From a bacterium (lineage in GTDB: Bacteria; Spirochaetota; UBA4802; UBA5550): a stretch of 57,306 bases of DNA. Position 1 is the first letter of the stretch; each line of letters begins with the position of its first letter. The notes under the pieces were generated by a model. It had not been told where the DNA came from, did not search any database, and saw only the letters and a list, made by a program, of their open reading frames with translations. Of this stretch, positions 1-7,305 are shown in pieces. The stretch covers positions 1-57,306 of the forward strand of contig JAAENB010000821.1 in NCBI GenBank assembly GCA_024224995.1, read 5' to 3'. The position numbers and the translations under genes were made by a program.

Positions 1-2
1 CC

Positions 3-761
3 ACCTACACCGTCGATTATTACGACCTGGAAAACAACAAACACTTTAGCATGTTCCAGGATATTCCCAATTTTCCCGACAGCTGGTCGGACAACTTTGC
101 CAAAATTGGCGCTACATTCGGACGCAGTTCCGATATCTCCCACGCAACGATCGATATTTATAAAAACAAAGGCTCGGCTCTCACGTCTCTGCAAAACTAC
201 TATGCCGCATACTACGGCTGGCAGCAATGGCCCTGGGCAGCGACGGTTGATGATATTGCTGTGTGGACCCAGTCCGGTGAAGTTAAAACCAACTGGGGAG
301 ACCGAAGCAAGAATAACGCAAACACCCACCTCCCCTACATCAACCAGGTAGACAATGTCGCGCTCATCATTTACTGGCCCAACGCGGAAATACAAATCGC
401 CGATACCCTGAACCAGATCGATACCTCTGTTTCCCTGTACTGGCCTACAGACCGGTTCGACGAGTCCATTGAATGGAGCCGCTGGGTCATCGGCCGGAAA
501 GGCGACAGTTACGTCGCGGTTTTCCGTGACGGCACCGGCACTAAGAACGGGCACTACTACTCCGGCGCAGACGGCGGCCGCCAGATGTGGGCTGTTGTTG
601 TTGGAAACGCCGACACCCACGGCAGTTTCGCGAACTTTACTTCCATGGTTCAAAGTTCCAGCTATACAGAAACCTACAAATGGAGCTGGTCAAAATGGCA
701 GAAGGTTTACGATACAAGAATCTCTGTTGACGGCAAAAGCATCAGCAAAAGCTGGTGGTAA
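3..761 (+). CDS. Hypothetical protein, 5' end outside window
   Basis: The frame is open from the first complete codon (position 3) to TAA at 761, so this is the C-terminal part of a longer protein. The ATG at 51 is probably internal. About 252 residues are visible. They are rich in Trp, Tyr and Asn with alternating short hydrophobic segments (for example ALIIYWPNAEIQ and VSLYWP), which suggests a beta-rich domain, perhaps a C-terminal domain of a secreted carbohydrate-active or surface protein. I do not recognise the family and no catalytic motif is evident. The gene ends five bases before a perfect palindrome and faces the minus-strand gene ending at 811. Coding is secure; function is unknown. 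Confidence 0.75.
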   Translation, partial: TYTVDYYDLENNKHFSMFQDIPNFPDSWSDNFAKIGATFGRSSDISHATIDIYKNKGSALTSLQNYYAAYYGWQQWPWAATVDDIAVWTQSGEVKTNWGDRSKNNANTHLPYINQVDNVALIIYWPNAEIQIADTLNQIDTSVSLYWPTDRFDESIEWSRWVIGRKGDSYVAVFRDGTGTKNGHYYSGADGGRQMWAVVVGNADTHGSFANFTSMVQSSSYTETYKWSWSKWQKVYDTRISVDGKSISKSWW

Positions 762-765
762 AATA

Positions 766-797
766 CCGCATGGGCACGGCGCGCCGTGCCCATGCGG
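766..797. terminator. Perfect 32-nt palindrome between convergent genes
   Basis: Bases 766-797 equal their own reverse complement, centred on GGCGCGCC. The palindrome lies 5 nt after the plus-strand stop at 761 and 14 nt from the minus-strand stop at 811, so it could act as a bidirectional terminator. There is no strong T-run on either side, so it could equally be a REP-like element. The core ACGGCGCGCCG recurs in the hairpin at 7272-7301. Confidence 0.5.
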
Positions 798-810
798 ACG
801 AGAGTCAGTA

Positions 811-2379
811 TTACCGGCACACGTTTTTCAGTGTTGTACCATTATAACACTTCCGGCAGGTATCCATAACCTTCTTAAACAATACCTGGCGATTAGATGA
901 CTTTTTGGGCAGCTCAATCGCAGCGTTTGTACTTGTTGGCAGATTTGCCCTATCCACTCCCCTCATCCCATTAGCAACATGGTTATAGAATGCGCACATG
1001 CACTTGGTTTTCGCAACAGCTGCATTATTTGGATTGAATTCCTTAGCGTAACACCTGCACTCAGACACAAAAGCGTATGTCAGCGAAGTCAGGGAATAGG
1101 CATCCAGCAGCGCTTTGTAAGCATTTTTTTGCTGAAGAGTGTATCGCCCCCCCTGTTCATCAATAAACTGCTTCACCTTGCCATAGCCGGCAACATGCTC
1201 TTTGATCAGCCTGTTTGTCTTTTGATAGGGGTAGCTGCTGTAGGTTTTCCTGCATACATTATTAAGCTTTCCAGCTACATTGTTACTGTTATCGTCACTC
1301 CACTTTGTATCCAGATCGGATATTCCGGGAAGCTTCTTTTTTTCTTGTTCAAGTTTGCCAAGTACTGTCTGGGAATGAACCCTGATATCCGCGTCATACC
1401 AATCCGGTACGCCGGTAACTTCCCAGGCGCAGTCATTTTGAGGGTCTTTCACCCAGAGTTTCTTGTATGGGGGATACCTCCAGATCATATTACCAAATCG
1501 CCTTTCTGTTGTGTAGTTTGTATTATCGCAATTTTCACAGCGGGTAATAAACCAGGGCCTGTTGTTAGCCCCTGTATAGGTCTGAGTTAAGGCCCGTTCT
1601 ACTGCCTCTCGCAAAGACTCCTTGTTCCCTGCGCCATAACCGGCTATATTATTCCCATCGCCGGCACGGGTAGAATGACAGTTTGCCGGCATCAGGTGCA
1701 GCTGCCTGGTCTTTCCAGTGTGCGGGTCAGGGACAGAACAACTACAGCGCCAGTGCGGAAAAAAATCAAATCTTGTGATGTTATTCGCAGCTCCCAGACG
1801 ATTAAACGAGTTTAGAAACCCGATACTGGTCCCCCCCCTGGCGACAAAAAAGGCTGCGGAAGGGGCTACCATAAGAATGTTTAATGGATTAACTCGCGCA
1901 GGATCAGAAGTATTCCATAGCATCAAGTCCTGCACATTACCTTTGTAAACACGGCCTTCAATCTCAGTAAAAGGAACTATCAACGCGCCATATAAACATT
2001 CCCAGCTGCCGCCTCTATGCGGAAAAACCAGTTCATTAATCGCACCATGTACAGTGGGACGATGCGGCGGAGTATCATCCTTTCCCTGGGGATCTGCCCG
2101 GGGGTACATGAGACCGCTCGAAACAGGGTTCCCCGCAGGATCATGAATCCCCCTGTCGCTGGTCCGCCTGGGATCGTTAAACGAATGAACAAAATACAAA
2201 TGCGGCTTAACTTGCTGCCAGGTTTTTTTGATTTGCCTGTTACTGGCATCCACACAGGCATTCGTGGTAATTGTTGGCGAAACAGCCGTAACCGGTGTGG
2301 TATTTAATAAAAAAATTGATACGCCAAAGCCAACGGCCAGAGCTGGCAGCATTAACCCGGAAATATGTCTTTTTTTCAT
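811..2379 (-). CDS. Exported Cys-rich protein of unknown function, paralog A
   Basis: This is a 522-residue protein. The start is the ATG at 2379, which begins MKKRHISGLM and is preceded by the Shine-Dalgarno AGGAGAG; the frame extends to 2442 but that stretch has no such site. Residues 1-32 form a signal peptide with a probable cleavage after VTA. The mature protein is Cys-rich: NAC near the N-terminus, GSWEC, a CSC pair, RCENC, DCAWEV, ECRCYA, KCMCAFYNH and DTCRKCY near the C-terminus, so disulfides in the periplasm or outside the cell are likely. Strongly conserved blocks shared with the genes ending at 4110 and 7306 include the NExVFPH segment and ALIVPFTEIEGRVYKGN. I do not recognise the family. 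A secreted enzyme or toxin-like role is only a guess. Confidence 0.85.
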   Translation of the reverse strand: MKKRHISGLMLPALAVGFGVSIFLLNTTPVTAVSPTITTNACVDASNRQIKKTWQQVKPHLYFVHSFNDPRRTSDRGIHDPAGNPVSSGLMYPRADPQGKDDTPPHRPTVHGAINELVFPHRGGSWECLYGALIVPFTEIEGRVYKGNVQDLMLWNTSDPARVNPLNILMVAPSAAFFVARGGTSIGFLNSFNRLGAANNITRFDFFPHWRCSCSVPDPHTGKTRQLHLMPANCHSTRAGDGNNIAGYGAGNKESLREAVERALTQTYTGANNRPWFITRCENCDNTNYTTERRFGNMIWRYPPYKKLWVKDPQNDCAWEVTGVPDWYDADIRVHSQTVLGKLEQEKKKLPGISDLDTKWSDDNSNNVAGKLNNVCRKTYSSYPYQKTNRLIKEHVAGYGKVKQFIDEQGGRYTLQQKNAYKALLDAYSLTSLTYAFVSECRCYAKEFNPNNAAVAKTKCMCAFYNHVANGMRGVDRANLPTSTNAAIELPKKSSNRQVLFKKVMDTCRKCYNGTTLKNVCR

Positions 2380-2572
2380 AGGTCTCTCCTTTTTTTTTAA
2401 AGAATCAGGAATTTTACCAGTTCCGCTAAAAGAATACAACAATTAATCATGTTGAATACAAAAATTAACGTTCGCGGCGTGCCCATGTAATTAGCGCAAC
2501 TCCCGGGGCCGCACCCAGCGCCCCAAAAAGTGAGCAGGCACTCATTTTTTTATCATTCCACTACAATTTTTC

Positions 2573-2600
2573 TTGACAACAATCCACTCTAAAGTAGAAC
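2573..2600 (+). promoter_or_regulatory. Possible sigma70 promoter of the FadL-like gene
   Basis: TTGACA at 2573-2578 is followed after 16 bp by TAGAAC, a weak -10. The downstream ATG at 2677 has AGGG seven bases upstream. The rest of the 297-nt gap between 2379 and 2677 shows only a GC-rich patch around 2474-2515 that partly resembles the repeats at 768-797 and 4052-4107. No other gene is evident there. Confidence 0.35.
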
Positions 2601-2676
2601 TGCTCAGCAAAAAGACACAATGCAATAGAGTTTGCTAAAAAATCAAGACACGTAAAAATACAAACAGGGTAGTACA

Positions 2677-4023
2677 ATGAGAAAAAGAACACTTTTAATG
2701 ATATTAATGCTAATAAGTCTTTCAATCGTTTTTATAGACAAAGCTTTTGCCGCCCCCTTTAACAAGCGTAATTACCTCTCCGGAGGACGGGCAGCCATGC
2801 TTGGAGGTGCCTACACTGCCCTGTCGGAAGATATTTCCGGCGCTTTGTATAATCCCGCGGGAATTGTTTTCCTGGACAATTCGTCCCTGTCAATACAGGG
2901 TACCATATACTCATATGTGAAGAGTGATGAAACAACAACATATAAAATAAAAGATTCGGGTGGAAATATTGTTAGTGAACTTACGCAAGATATGAACATT
3001 GGAGATTTTGTTATTGTTCCCACTACCCTGGGATACAGCATCAGTTTCCCTCCCTATATTGGTTTGTCATTTTCGGTCTTCCAGCTCGACAGTACGGACT
3101 TCAATTCATATAATCCTTTTGAACTGACAATCAATTCCGTAGACATCAAGGGATATAAAAAACTGAAAATGGTAACAAAGGATTACCTGCTTGGGCCAAC
3201 CATAGCCTTCAGCCCCGGCGCTAAAATTCCCTGGTCTATTGGGGTTTCCGCCTTTGTCTATTATTTCGACGGAGACTACGAGTTCCGGTACTTTTCACAG
3301 GTTCCTGCCACCAGTGAGGCCGAAGCCAATATCATTGATGCCACAGCTTCGAGCTTTGGGTTTATTCCTGTTGTGGGGATCAAAGGCTATATTACCGATG
3401 AACTCCAGGCCGGGGTCAGCTTCATGTTTGAAACTGTTCACCTCAGCGGCACTGGCCAGTGGACATACGAAAAGAACCTGGGGAACGGGAGCACCCCGGT
3501 TATCACATCGGGTTCCGATGAACCTGATTATCGCCTTCCCCATAAACTTGCCGTTGGCCTGGCATATGAGTCCCCGGGTTTTTTTACCGTTGCTGTTGAC
3601 TGCAGCTATTATTTCAAGCTCGACTACATATCCAACGGAGAACTGCTCACTATTGGTACCGGCATAAACAGGCACAAAGAAAAAGGCCATTTTGATATCT
3701 CCGTTGGCGGCGAGTTATATGTTGCCCCGGGGTATGCCCTGCGCCTGGGGTTTTTCACCAACACCTCGGGAGCCGACATGGACGGTTATGAGAACCTGAA
3801 AGTAAACCAGGTTGGATTCGCGACAGGACTGGGCATTGTTTCGTCCAATGGATTATCTACCAACCTGGGTGTTATTGTTATGACCGGGGGATCTGATTAT
3901 TCTATTGAAGACAGCAGCAAAATTACCGAGACTTCACTGGAGACCCTTTCCATTCAATTTATTTATTCCGCAACAGTAAACTTCTTGAAAGATGAAAATG
4001 AGTGCGATAAAGAATCATTATAA
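2677..4023 (+). CDS. OMPP1/FadL/TodX-type outer-membrane transport protein
   Basis: This is a 448-residue protein with a signal peptide (residues 1 to about 26, ending KAFA). The segment just after it, GGRAAMLGGAYTALSEDISG followed by ALYNPAGI, is the hallmark N-terminal plug/hatch sequence of the FadL/OMPP1 superfamily. The rest is a succession of amphipathic beta strands with aromatic and Gly/Ser alternation, typical of a 14-stranded barrel. Family members move hydrophobic compounds such as long-chain fatty acids across the outer membrane; the substrate here is unknown. The last strand (SIQFIYSATVNFL) is followed by a short charged tail rather than ending in an aromatic residue. The gene is a single unit between two minus-strand paralogs of the Cys-rich exported family. 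Confidence 0.85.
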   Translation: MRKRTLLMILMLISLSIVFIDKAFAAPFNKRNYLSGGRAAMLGGAYTALSEDISGALYNPAGIVFLDNSSLSIQGTIYSYVKSDETTTYKIKDSGGNIVSELTQDMNIGDFVIVPTTLGYSISFPPYIGLSFSVFQLDSTDFNSYNPFELTINSVDIKGYKKLKMVTKDYLLGPTIAFSPGAKIPWSIGVSAFVYYFDGDYEFRYFSQVPATSEAEANIIDATASSFGFIPVVGIKGYITDELQAGVSFMFETVHLSGTGQWTYEKNLGNGSTPVITSGSDEPDYRLPHKLAVGLAYESPGFFTVAVDCSYYFKLDYISNGELLTIGTGINRHKEKGHFDISVGGELYVAPGYALRLGFFTNTSGADMDGYENLKVNQVGFATGLGIVSSNGLSTNLGVIVMTGGSDYSIEDSSKITETSLETLSIQFIYSATVNFLKDENECDKESL

Positions 4024-4051
4024 AAATCACATTCAGTAGTACGGCCTTGTG

Positions 4052-4107
4052 GGGCCGCACCCCTCGCAAGGGGCCGCACCCCTCGCAAGGGGCCGCACCC
4101 CTCGAAG
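4052..4107. repeat. GC-rich 19-bp tandem repeat, three units
   Basis: Three head-to-tail copies of a 19-bp unit (GGGCCGCACCCCTCGCAAG; the last is one base short) occupy the space between the convergent genes ending at 4023 and 4110. Read on the minus strand, each unit contains the palindrome CCCCT-TGCG-AGGGG, so each can fold as a hairpin. The unit is the same family as the 18-bp units at 9943-10044. Confidence 0.85.
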
Positions 4108-4109
4108 AT

Positions 4110-5681
4110 TTACTGGCACGAGGGGTGCATATTTGCACCTCCCCAGTAACACCTTCTGCAGACACTCATGACCTTCCTGAACAATGTCCTGCGATTGGAT
4201 GACTTTTTGGGTAAGCTAATCGCGTCTCTATCATTTGTTGGTAAATCATCTCTCAATGCCTGTCTCATCCCATTAGCAGCATGGTCATAGAAAGCGCATT
4301 GGCATTTCTTTTTTGCATTAGCGGCATTTGGGGTGTCTTCCTTTGCATAACACCGGCACTCCGACACAAACGCGTATGTAAGCGACGCATGGGTGTAGTC
4401 ATCCAATAGTCCGGTGTAAGCAGTTTTTTGCTGAACAGTGTATCGATCTTGCCCGCGAATATAGTTCTCCACCTCATTATAGCTATCAACATGCTCTCTG
4501 ATAAGCCTGTTTTTCTTCTGGTACGGAAACTGGCTGTAGGTTTTTCTGCATGCAGTATCAAGCTTTGAATTTGTGTTGCCGTCTGCATCCGTCCACTTTG
4601 TATTCAGATCATCTATTTTCGGAAGTTTTTTTTGATCAAGTTTCCCAAGTTTTGATTGAGCATGGACCCTGATATCTCCGTCATACCAATCCGGCACGCC
4701 GGCAACTTCCCAGGCACAGTTATTTGGATTTTGAGGATCTGTCACCCAGATTTTCTTATACGGAGGATACCGCCAGACTATATTACCAAATCTCCTTGCT
4801 GTTGTATAGCGTGTATTGTCACCGCAATTATTACAGCGAGTAAAAAACCAGGGTCTGTTGTTAGCCGTATTATAGGTAGCAATTAAAGTCCGTTCTACTG
4901 CCTGCCGCAAAGACTCCTTGTTCCCCGCGGTATAACCGGGCACATTATTCCCGGCATTTGGCGCAGTACTATGGCAGCCCGGCACCCGGTGAAGCTGCCT
5001 GGTTTTTCCAGTGTTTGGATCGAGGTCGGCACAGGTACAAGTCCAATGCGGGAAATAATTAATTCTTGTTATGTTATTCGCTGCCGCAAGGCGATTGAAA
5101 GAATTTCTAAACCCGATCCTGTTTCCCTCTTTGCTGGTTAAAAAGGCCGTGGGAGGGGCTACCATAAGAATGTTTAATGGAACACCGACACGCGAGGGAT
5201 CAGTAGTATTCCATAGCATCAGGTCCTGTTCATTGCCTTTGTAAACACGGCCCTCAATTTCAGTAAAGGGAACGATTAACGCGCCGTACAAACATTCCCA
5301 GGAGCCGCCTGAATGCGGAAACACCACTTCATTAAGTGTAGTGTGAAATGTGGCACGATGCGGCGGAGTCTCTCCCTTTCCCTGGGGATCTGCCTGAGGA
5401 AAGGTCAGATCGGTTAAAACAGGGTTTCCTGCGAAACCTGAAGTGAGGGTCCCACCATCACTACTCTGCCGGGTATCATTAAACGAATGAATAGCATACA
5501 GGTGTCCTTTGACTTCCACCCACTGTTTTGTGATTATCCTGTTATTGGCGTCCCTGCAGGCATTCATGGCAGCTGTTGGTGAAACAGCCGTGACCTGAGT
5601 GGTATTTAATAAAAAAATAGATACGCAAAAGCCAATGGCAAAAACCGGCAGCATTAAGCCGGAAATAGATTTTTTTTTCAT
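4110..5681 (-). CDS. Exported Cys-rich protein of unknown function, paralog B
   Basis: This is a 523-residue paralog of the protein ending at 811, colinear along the whole length. The start at 5681 has AGGAGAGA upstream. The signal peptide is MKKKSISGLMLPVFAIGFCV onward, with cleavage probably near residue 32. The conserved blocks NEVVFPH, GSWEC, ALIVPFTEIEGRVYKGN, RCNNCGDNTRY, CAWEVAGVPDWYDGDIRVH, ECRCYA, KCQCAFYDH and VCRRCY are all present, and the even spread of Cys pairs suggests a disulfide-stabilised extracytoplasmic protein. The C-terminus (GGANMHPSCQ) differs from paralog A and lies against the GC-rich tandem repeat, so the repeat may have reshaped the end of the gene. Function is not known. 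Confidence 0.85.
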   Translation of the reverse strand: MKKKSISGLMLPVFAIGFCVSIFLLNTTQVTAVSPTAAMNACRDANNRIITKQWVEVKGHLYAIHSFNDTRQSSDGGTLTSGFAGNPVLTDLTFPQADPQGKGETPPHRATFHTTLNEVVFPHSGGSWECLYGALIVPFTEIEGRVYKGNEQDLMLWNTTDPSRVGVPLNILMVAPPTAFLTSKEGNRIGFRNSFNRLAAANNITRINYFPHWTCTCADLDPNTGKTRQLHRVPGCHSTAPNAGNNVPGYTAGNKESLRQAVERTLIATYNTANNRPWFFTRCNNCGDNTRYTTARRFGNIVWRYPPYKKIWVTDPQNPNNCAWEVAGVPDWYDGDIRVHAQSKLGKLDQKKLPKIDDLNTKWTDADGNTNSKLDTACRKTYSQFPYQKKNRLIREHVDSYNEVENYIRGQDRYTVQQKTAYTGLLDDYTHASLTYAFVSECRCYAKEDTPNAANAKKKCQCAFYDHAANGMRQALRDDLPTNDRDAISLPKKSSNRRTLFRKVMSVCRRCYWGGANMHPSCQ

Positions 5682-5791
5682 AGATCTCTCCTTCTTGAAA
5701 ATTAAATTGTAAAAAATCCCTTTTTATTTAAGCGAATTAGCGATCGTACCAAAAACAGAAAAATAGAGCAACTACTATTAATATTGGAATT

Positions 5792-5817
5792 AAAAAGAGC
5801 TTCGCCATGCTCTTTTT
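5792..5817. terminator. Intrinsic terminator between divergent genes
   Basis: AAAAAGAGC at 5792-5800 pairs with GCTCTTTTT at 5809-5817 around an 8-nt loop, with an A-run on one side and a T-run on the other. It would work in either direction. Its position between two 5' ends (5681 minus, 5950 plus) is odd and suggests a short untyped transcript ends here. A 37-codon minus-strand reading frame (5940 down to 5827) stops nine bases before it. Confidence 0.6.
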
Positions 5818-5915
5818 TAACAAACTCTACCAGAAAAGACGCTTTATTAACGCTTTTCCAGCTATAGGTATTTGCTTGTTATAAATATTACCGATCCGGG
5901 AAATACATTTTTTTA

Positions 5916-5943
5916 TTGATTTAAGAACCTCTATTTCCATACT
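5916..5943 (+). promoter_or_regulatory. Possible promoter abutting the start codon
   Basis: TTGATT at 5916-5921, a 16-bp spacer and CATACT at 5938-5943 lie upstream of the lipoprotein gene. Only 6 nt separate the -10 from the ATG at 5950, and no Shine-Dalgarno is visible. This is the same leaderless geometry as the kinase-array promoters, but the elements are weaker. Confidence 0.35.
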
Positions 5944-5949
5944 GTTCAT

Positions 5950-6294
5950 ATGAAGATCAAACACGTAATCGTAATTATATTCAGTATTACGACCCTGTGG
6001 GGTTGCGCCCATTCGCCCAAAACCAAAACCGCCCATCCCATGCAAGAAGGCTGGTTAGACGAAGACACCTACCGGATAATCACACGAGCAGAAACCACAA
6101 GAACCATTACGAACCCTGAAGTAAGAAAGTTGAGTTCTGAACGCGCAGCAATACTTAAAGCCCAATACCGGTTTCATGACATACGAAAGAACACAGGTCT
6201 CGATTTTTCAGACATATCATTAGATACGACAGGAATGTTAAACTTTAAGAGAGAAGCTGAAATGATGAAAGCTGCCGGGTTCAGGGGCTCTTAA
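5950..6294 (+). CDS. Small predicted lipoprotein
   Basis: This is a 114-residue protein with a lipoprotein signal: MKIKHVIVIIF, then TTLWGC, with the lipidated Cys near residue 19. The mature part is about 95 residues, hydrophilic and mostly helical by eye (the ERAAILKAQYRFHDIRK segment), with no Cys and no motif I recognise. It probably sits on the inner or outer membrane facing the periplasm. It stands alone: divergent from paralog B and convergent with the hydrolase gene ending at 6333. The DNA over the lipobox (5979-6016) is unexpectedly similar to a non-coding stretch at 4031-4067. Confidence 0.75.
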   Translation: MKIKHVIVIIFSITTLWGCAHSPKTKTAHPMQEGWLDEDTYRIITRAETTRTITNPEVRKLSSERAAILKAQYRFHDIRKNTGLDFSDISLDTTGMLNFKREAEMMKAAGFRGS

Positions 6295-6332
6295 GAAACT
6301 TCTTTTTAAATAGGGCCGGTTTCCGTGACGTT

Positions 6333-7175
6333 TTAATAAGCTGCCGGAACTACGGTTTCACTCCGCAGCTCCCGGGCCTTCTCAAGAAAGGTAGTAAATA
6401 TTCTATTAAAATAAGCGTCCTCTTCCCGCAGCTTTTCCGGGTGAAACTGCACTCCAAAAATATACCTGTTTTCCAGGTTTTCGATCCCTTCGATTATACC
6501 GTCATTCGATCGTGCCGTAACTCTGAAACCCGGAGCCAGGTTCTTGACGGCCTGATGATGCGAGGAATTGACTTCTATTATTTCTTCCCCAACAATTTCA
6601 TATAACAATGAACCTGTTTCAATACTAATATTGTGCTCACATGCTCCAACGGACTTCTTATGGATTATTTCCACCGGTCCCGCGTATTGAGACGGAATAT
6701 CCTGGTAGAGTGAGCCGCCGTAAAATATATTTATCATCTGCTGGCCCCTGCATACTCCCAGAACGGGTAAATTATTATCTGCGGCATACCGCAAAATCTT
6801 GAATTCAAGGGTATCAAGCTTTTTGTCAAGAGTTCCCAGTTCCGGGTGTTCATCTTCTCCATAGAGCGCGGGGTTGATATCGTATCCCCCGGGAATAAGC
6901 ACCGCGTGTAGAGACTCAAGCTTCTCATTGATATCACCCTCACTCTCATTCACGGACAGGGTAATAACCCGGGAACCGTTTTCCTCAATTGCCTTTCGAT
7001 AATTTTTATTAAAATCGATACCGCCATACCCAAGAGTCGTCTGGACGGTCCCATAAGTGATCCCTATTTTAGTACCGTCGCCCACTGGTCCCTCATCACA
7101 GGCCGCGAGCAAAAACAGCAGGATAATAACAGGTACAATGATATAATTGTTAAACCGGGTTATTTTTTTAAACAT
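6333..7175 (-). CDS. Lipid-anchored C26 class I glutamine-amidotransferase-like hydrolase
   Basis: This 280-residue protein belongs to the gamma-glutamyl hydrolase / PuuD-like group (peptidase family C26, class I glutamine amidotransferase fold). The catalytic triad is visible: nucleophile Cys142 in VLGVCRGQQMINI, then His245 and Glu247 in GVQFHPEK. The HHQAV segment at 206-210 is also typical. Known relatives hydrolyse gamma-glutamyl amides such as gamma-glutamyl-GABA in the cytoplasm. Here residues 1-26 form a hydrophobic segment ending in the lipobox LLAAC, so the enzyme is predicted to be a membrane-anchored periplasmic lipoprotein, which is less usual. The start at 7175 has GGAGGG about six bases upstream. 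Substrate unknown. Confidence 0.85.
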   Translation of the reverse strand: MFKKITRFNNYIIVPVIILLFLLAACDEGPVGDGTKIGITYGTVQTTLGYGGIDFNKNYRKAIEENGSRVITLSVNESEGDINEKLESLHAVLIPGGYDINPALYGEDEHPELGTLDKKLDTLEFKILRYAADNNLPVLGVCRGQQMINIFYGGSLYQDIPSQYAGPVEIIHKKSVGACEHNISIETGSLLYEIVGEEIIEVNSSHHQAVKNLAPGFRVTARSNDGIIEGIENLENRYIFGVQFHPEKLREEDAYFNRIFTTFLEKARELRSETVVPAAY

Positions 7176-7271
7176 ACATTTCCCTCCAAATATAAGTTGA
7201 TATTAGTTTTACAGAAGAAACACCATGAAAATATTAGCCCTGTAAAAGGTCAATATAAAAATATGGAGGTC

Positions 7272-7301
7272 AGGAGGGTCACGGCGCGCCGAGACCCTCC
7301 T
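7272..7301. terminator. Hairpin terminator of paralog C
   Basis: AGGAGGGTC at 7272-7280 pairs perfectly with GACCCTCCT at 7293-7301. The 12-nt loop contains the self-complementary CGGCGCGCCG also seen in the palindrome at 766-797. It begins 4 nt after the minus-strand stop at 7306. Confidence 0.6.
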
Positions 7302-7305
7302 TATT

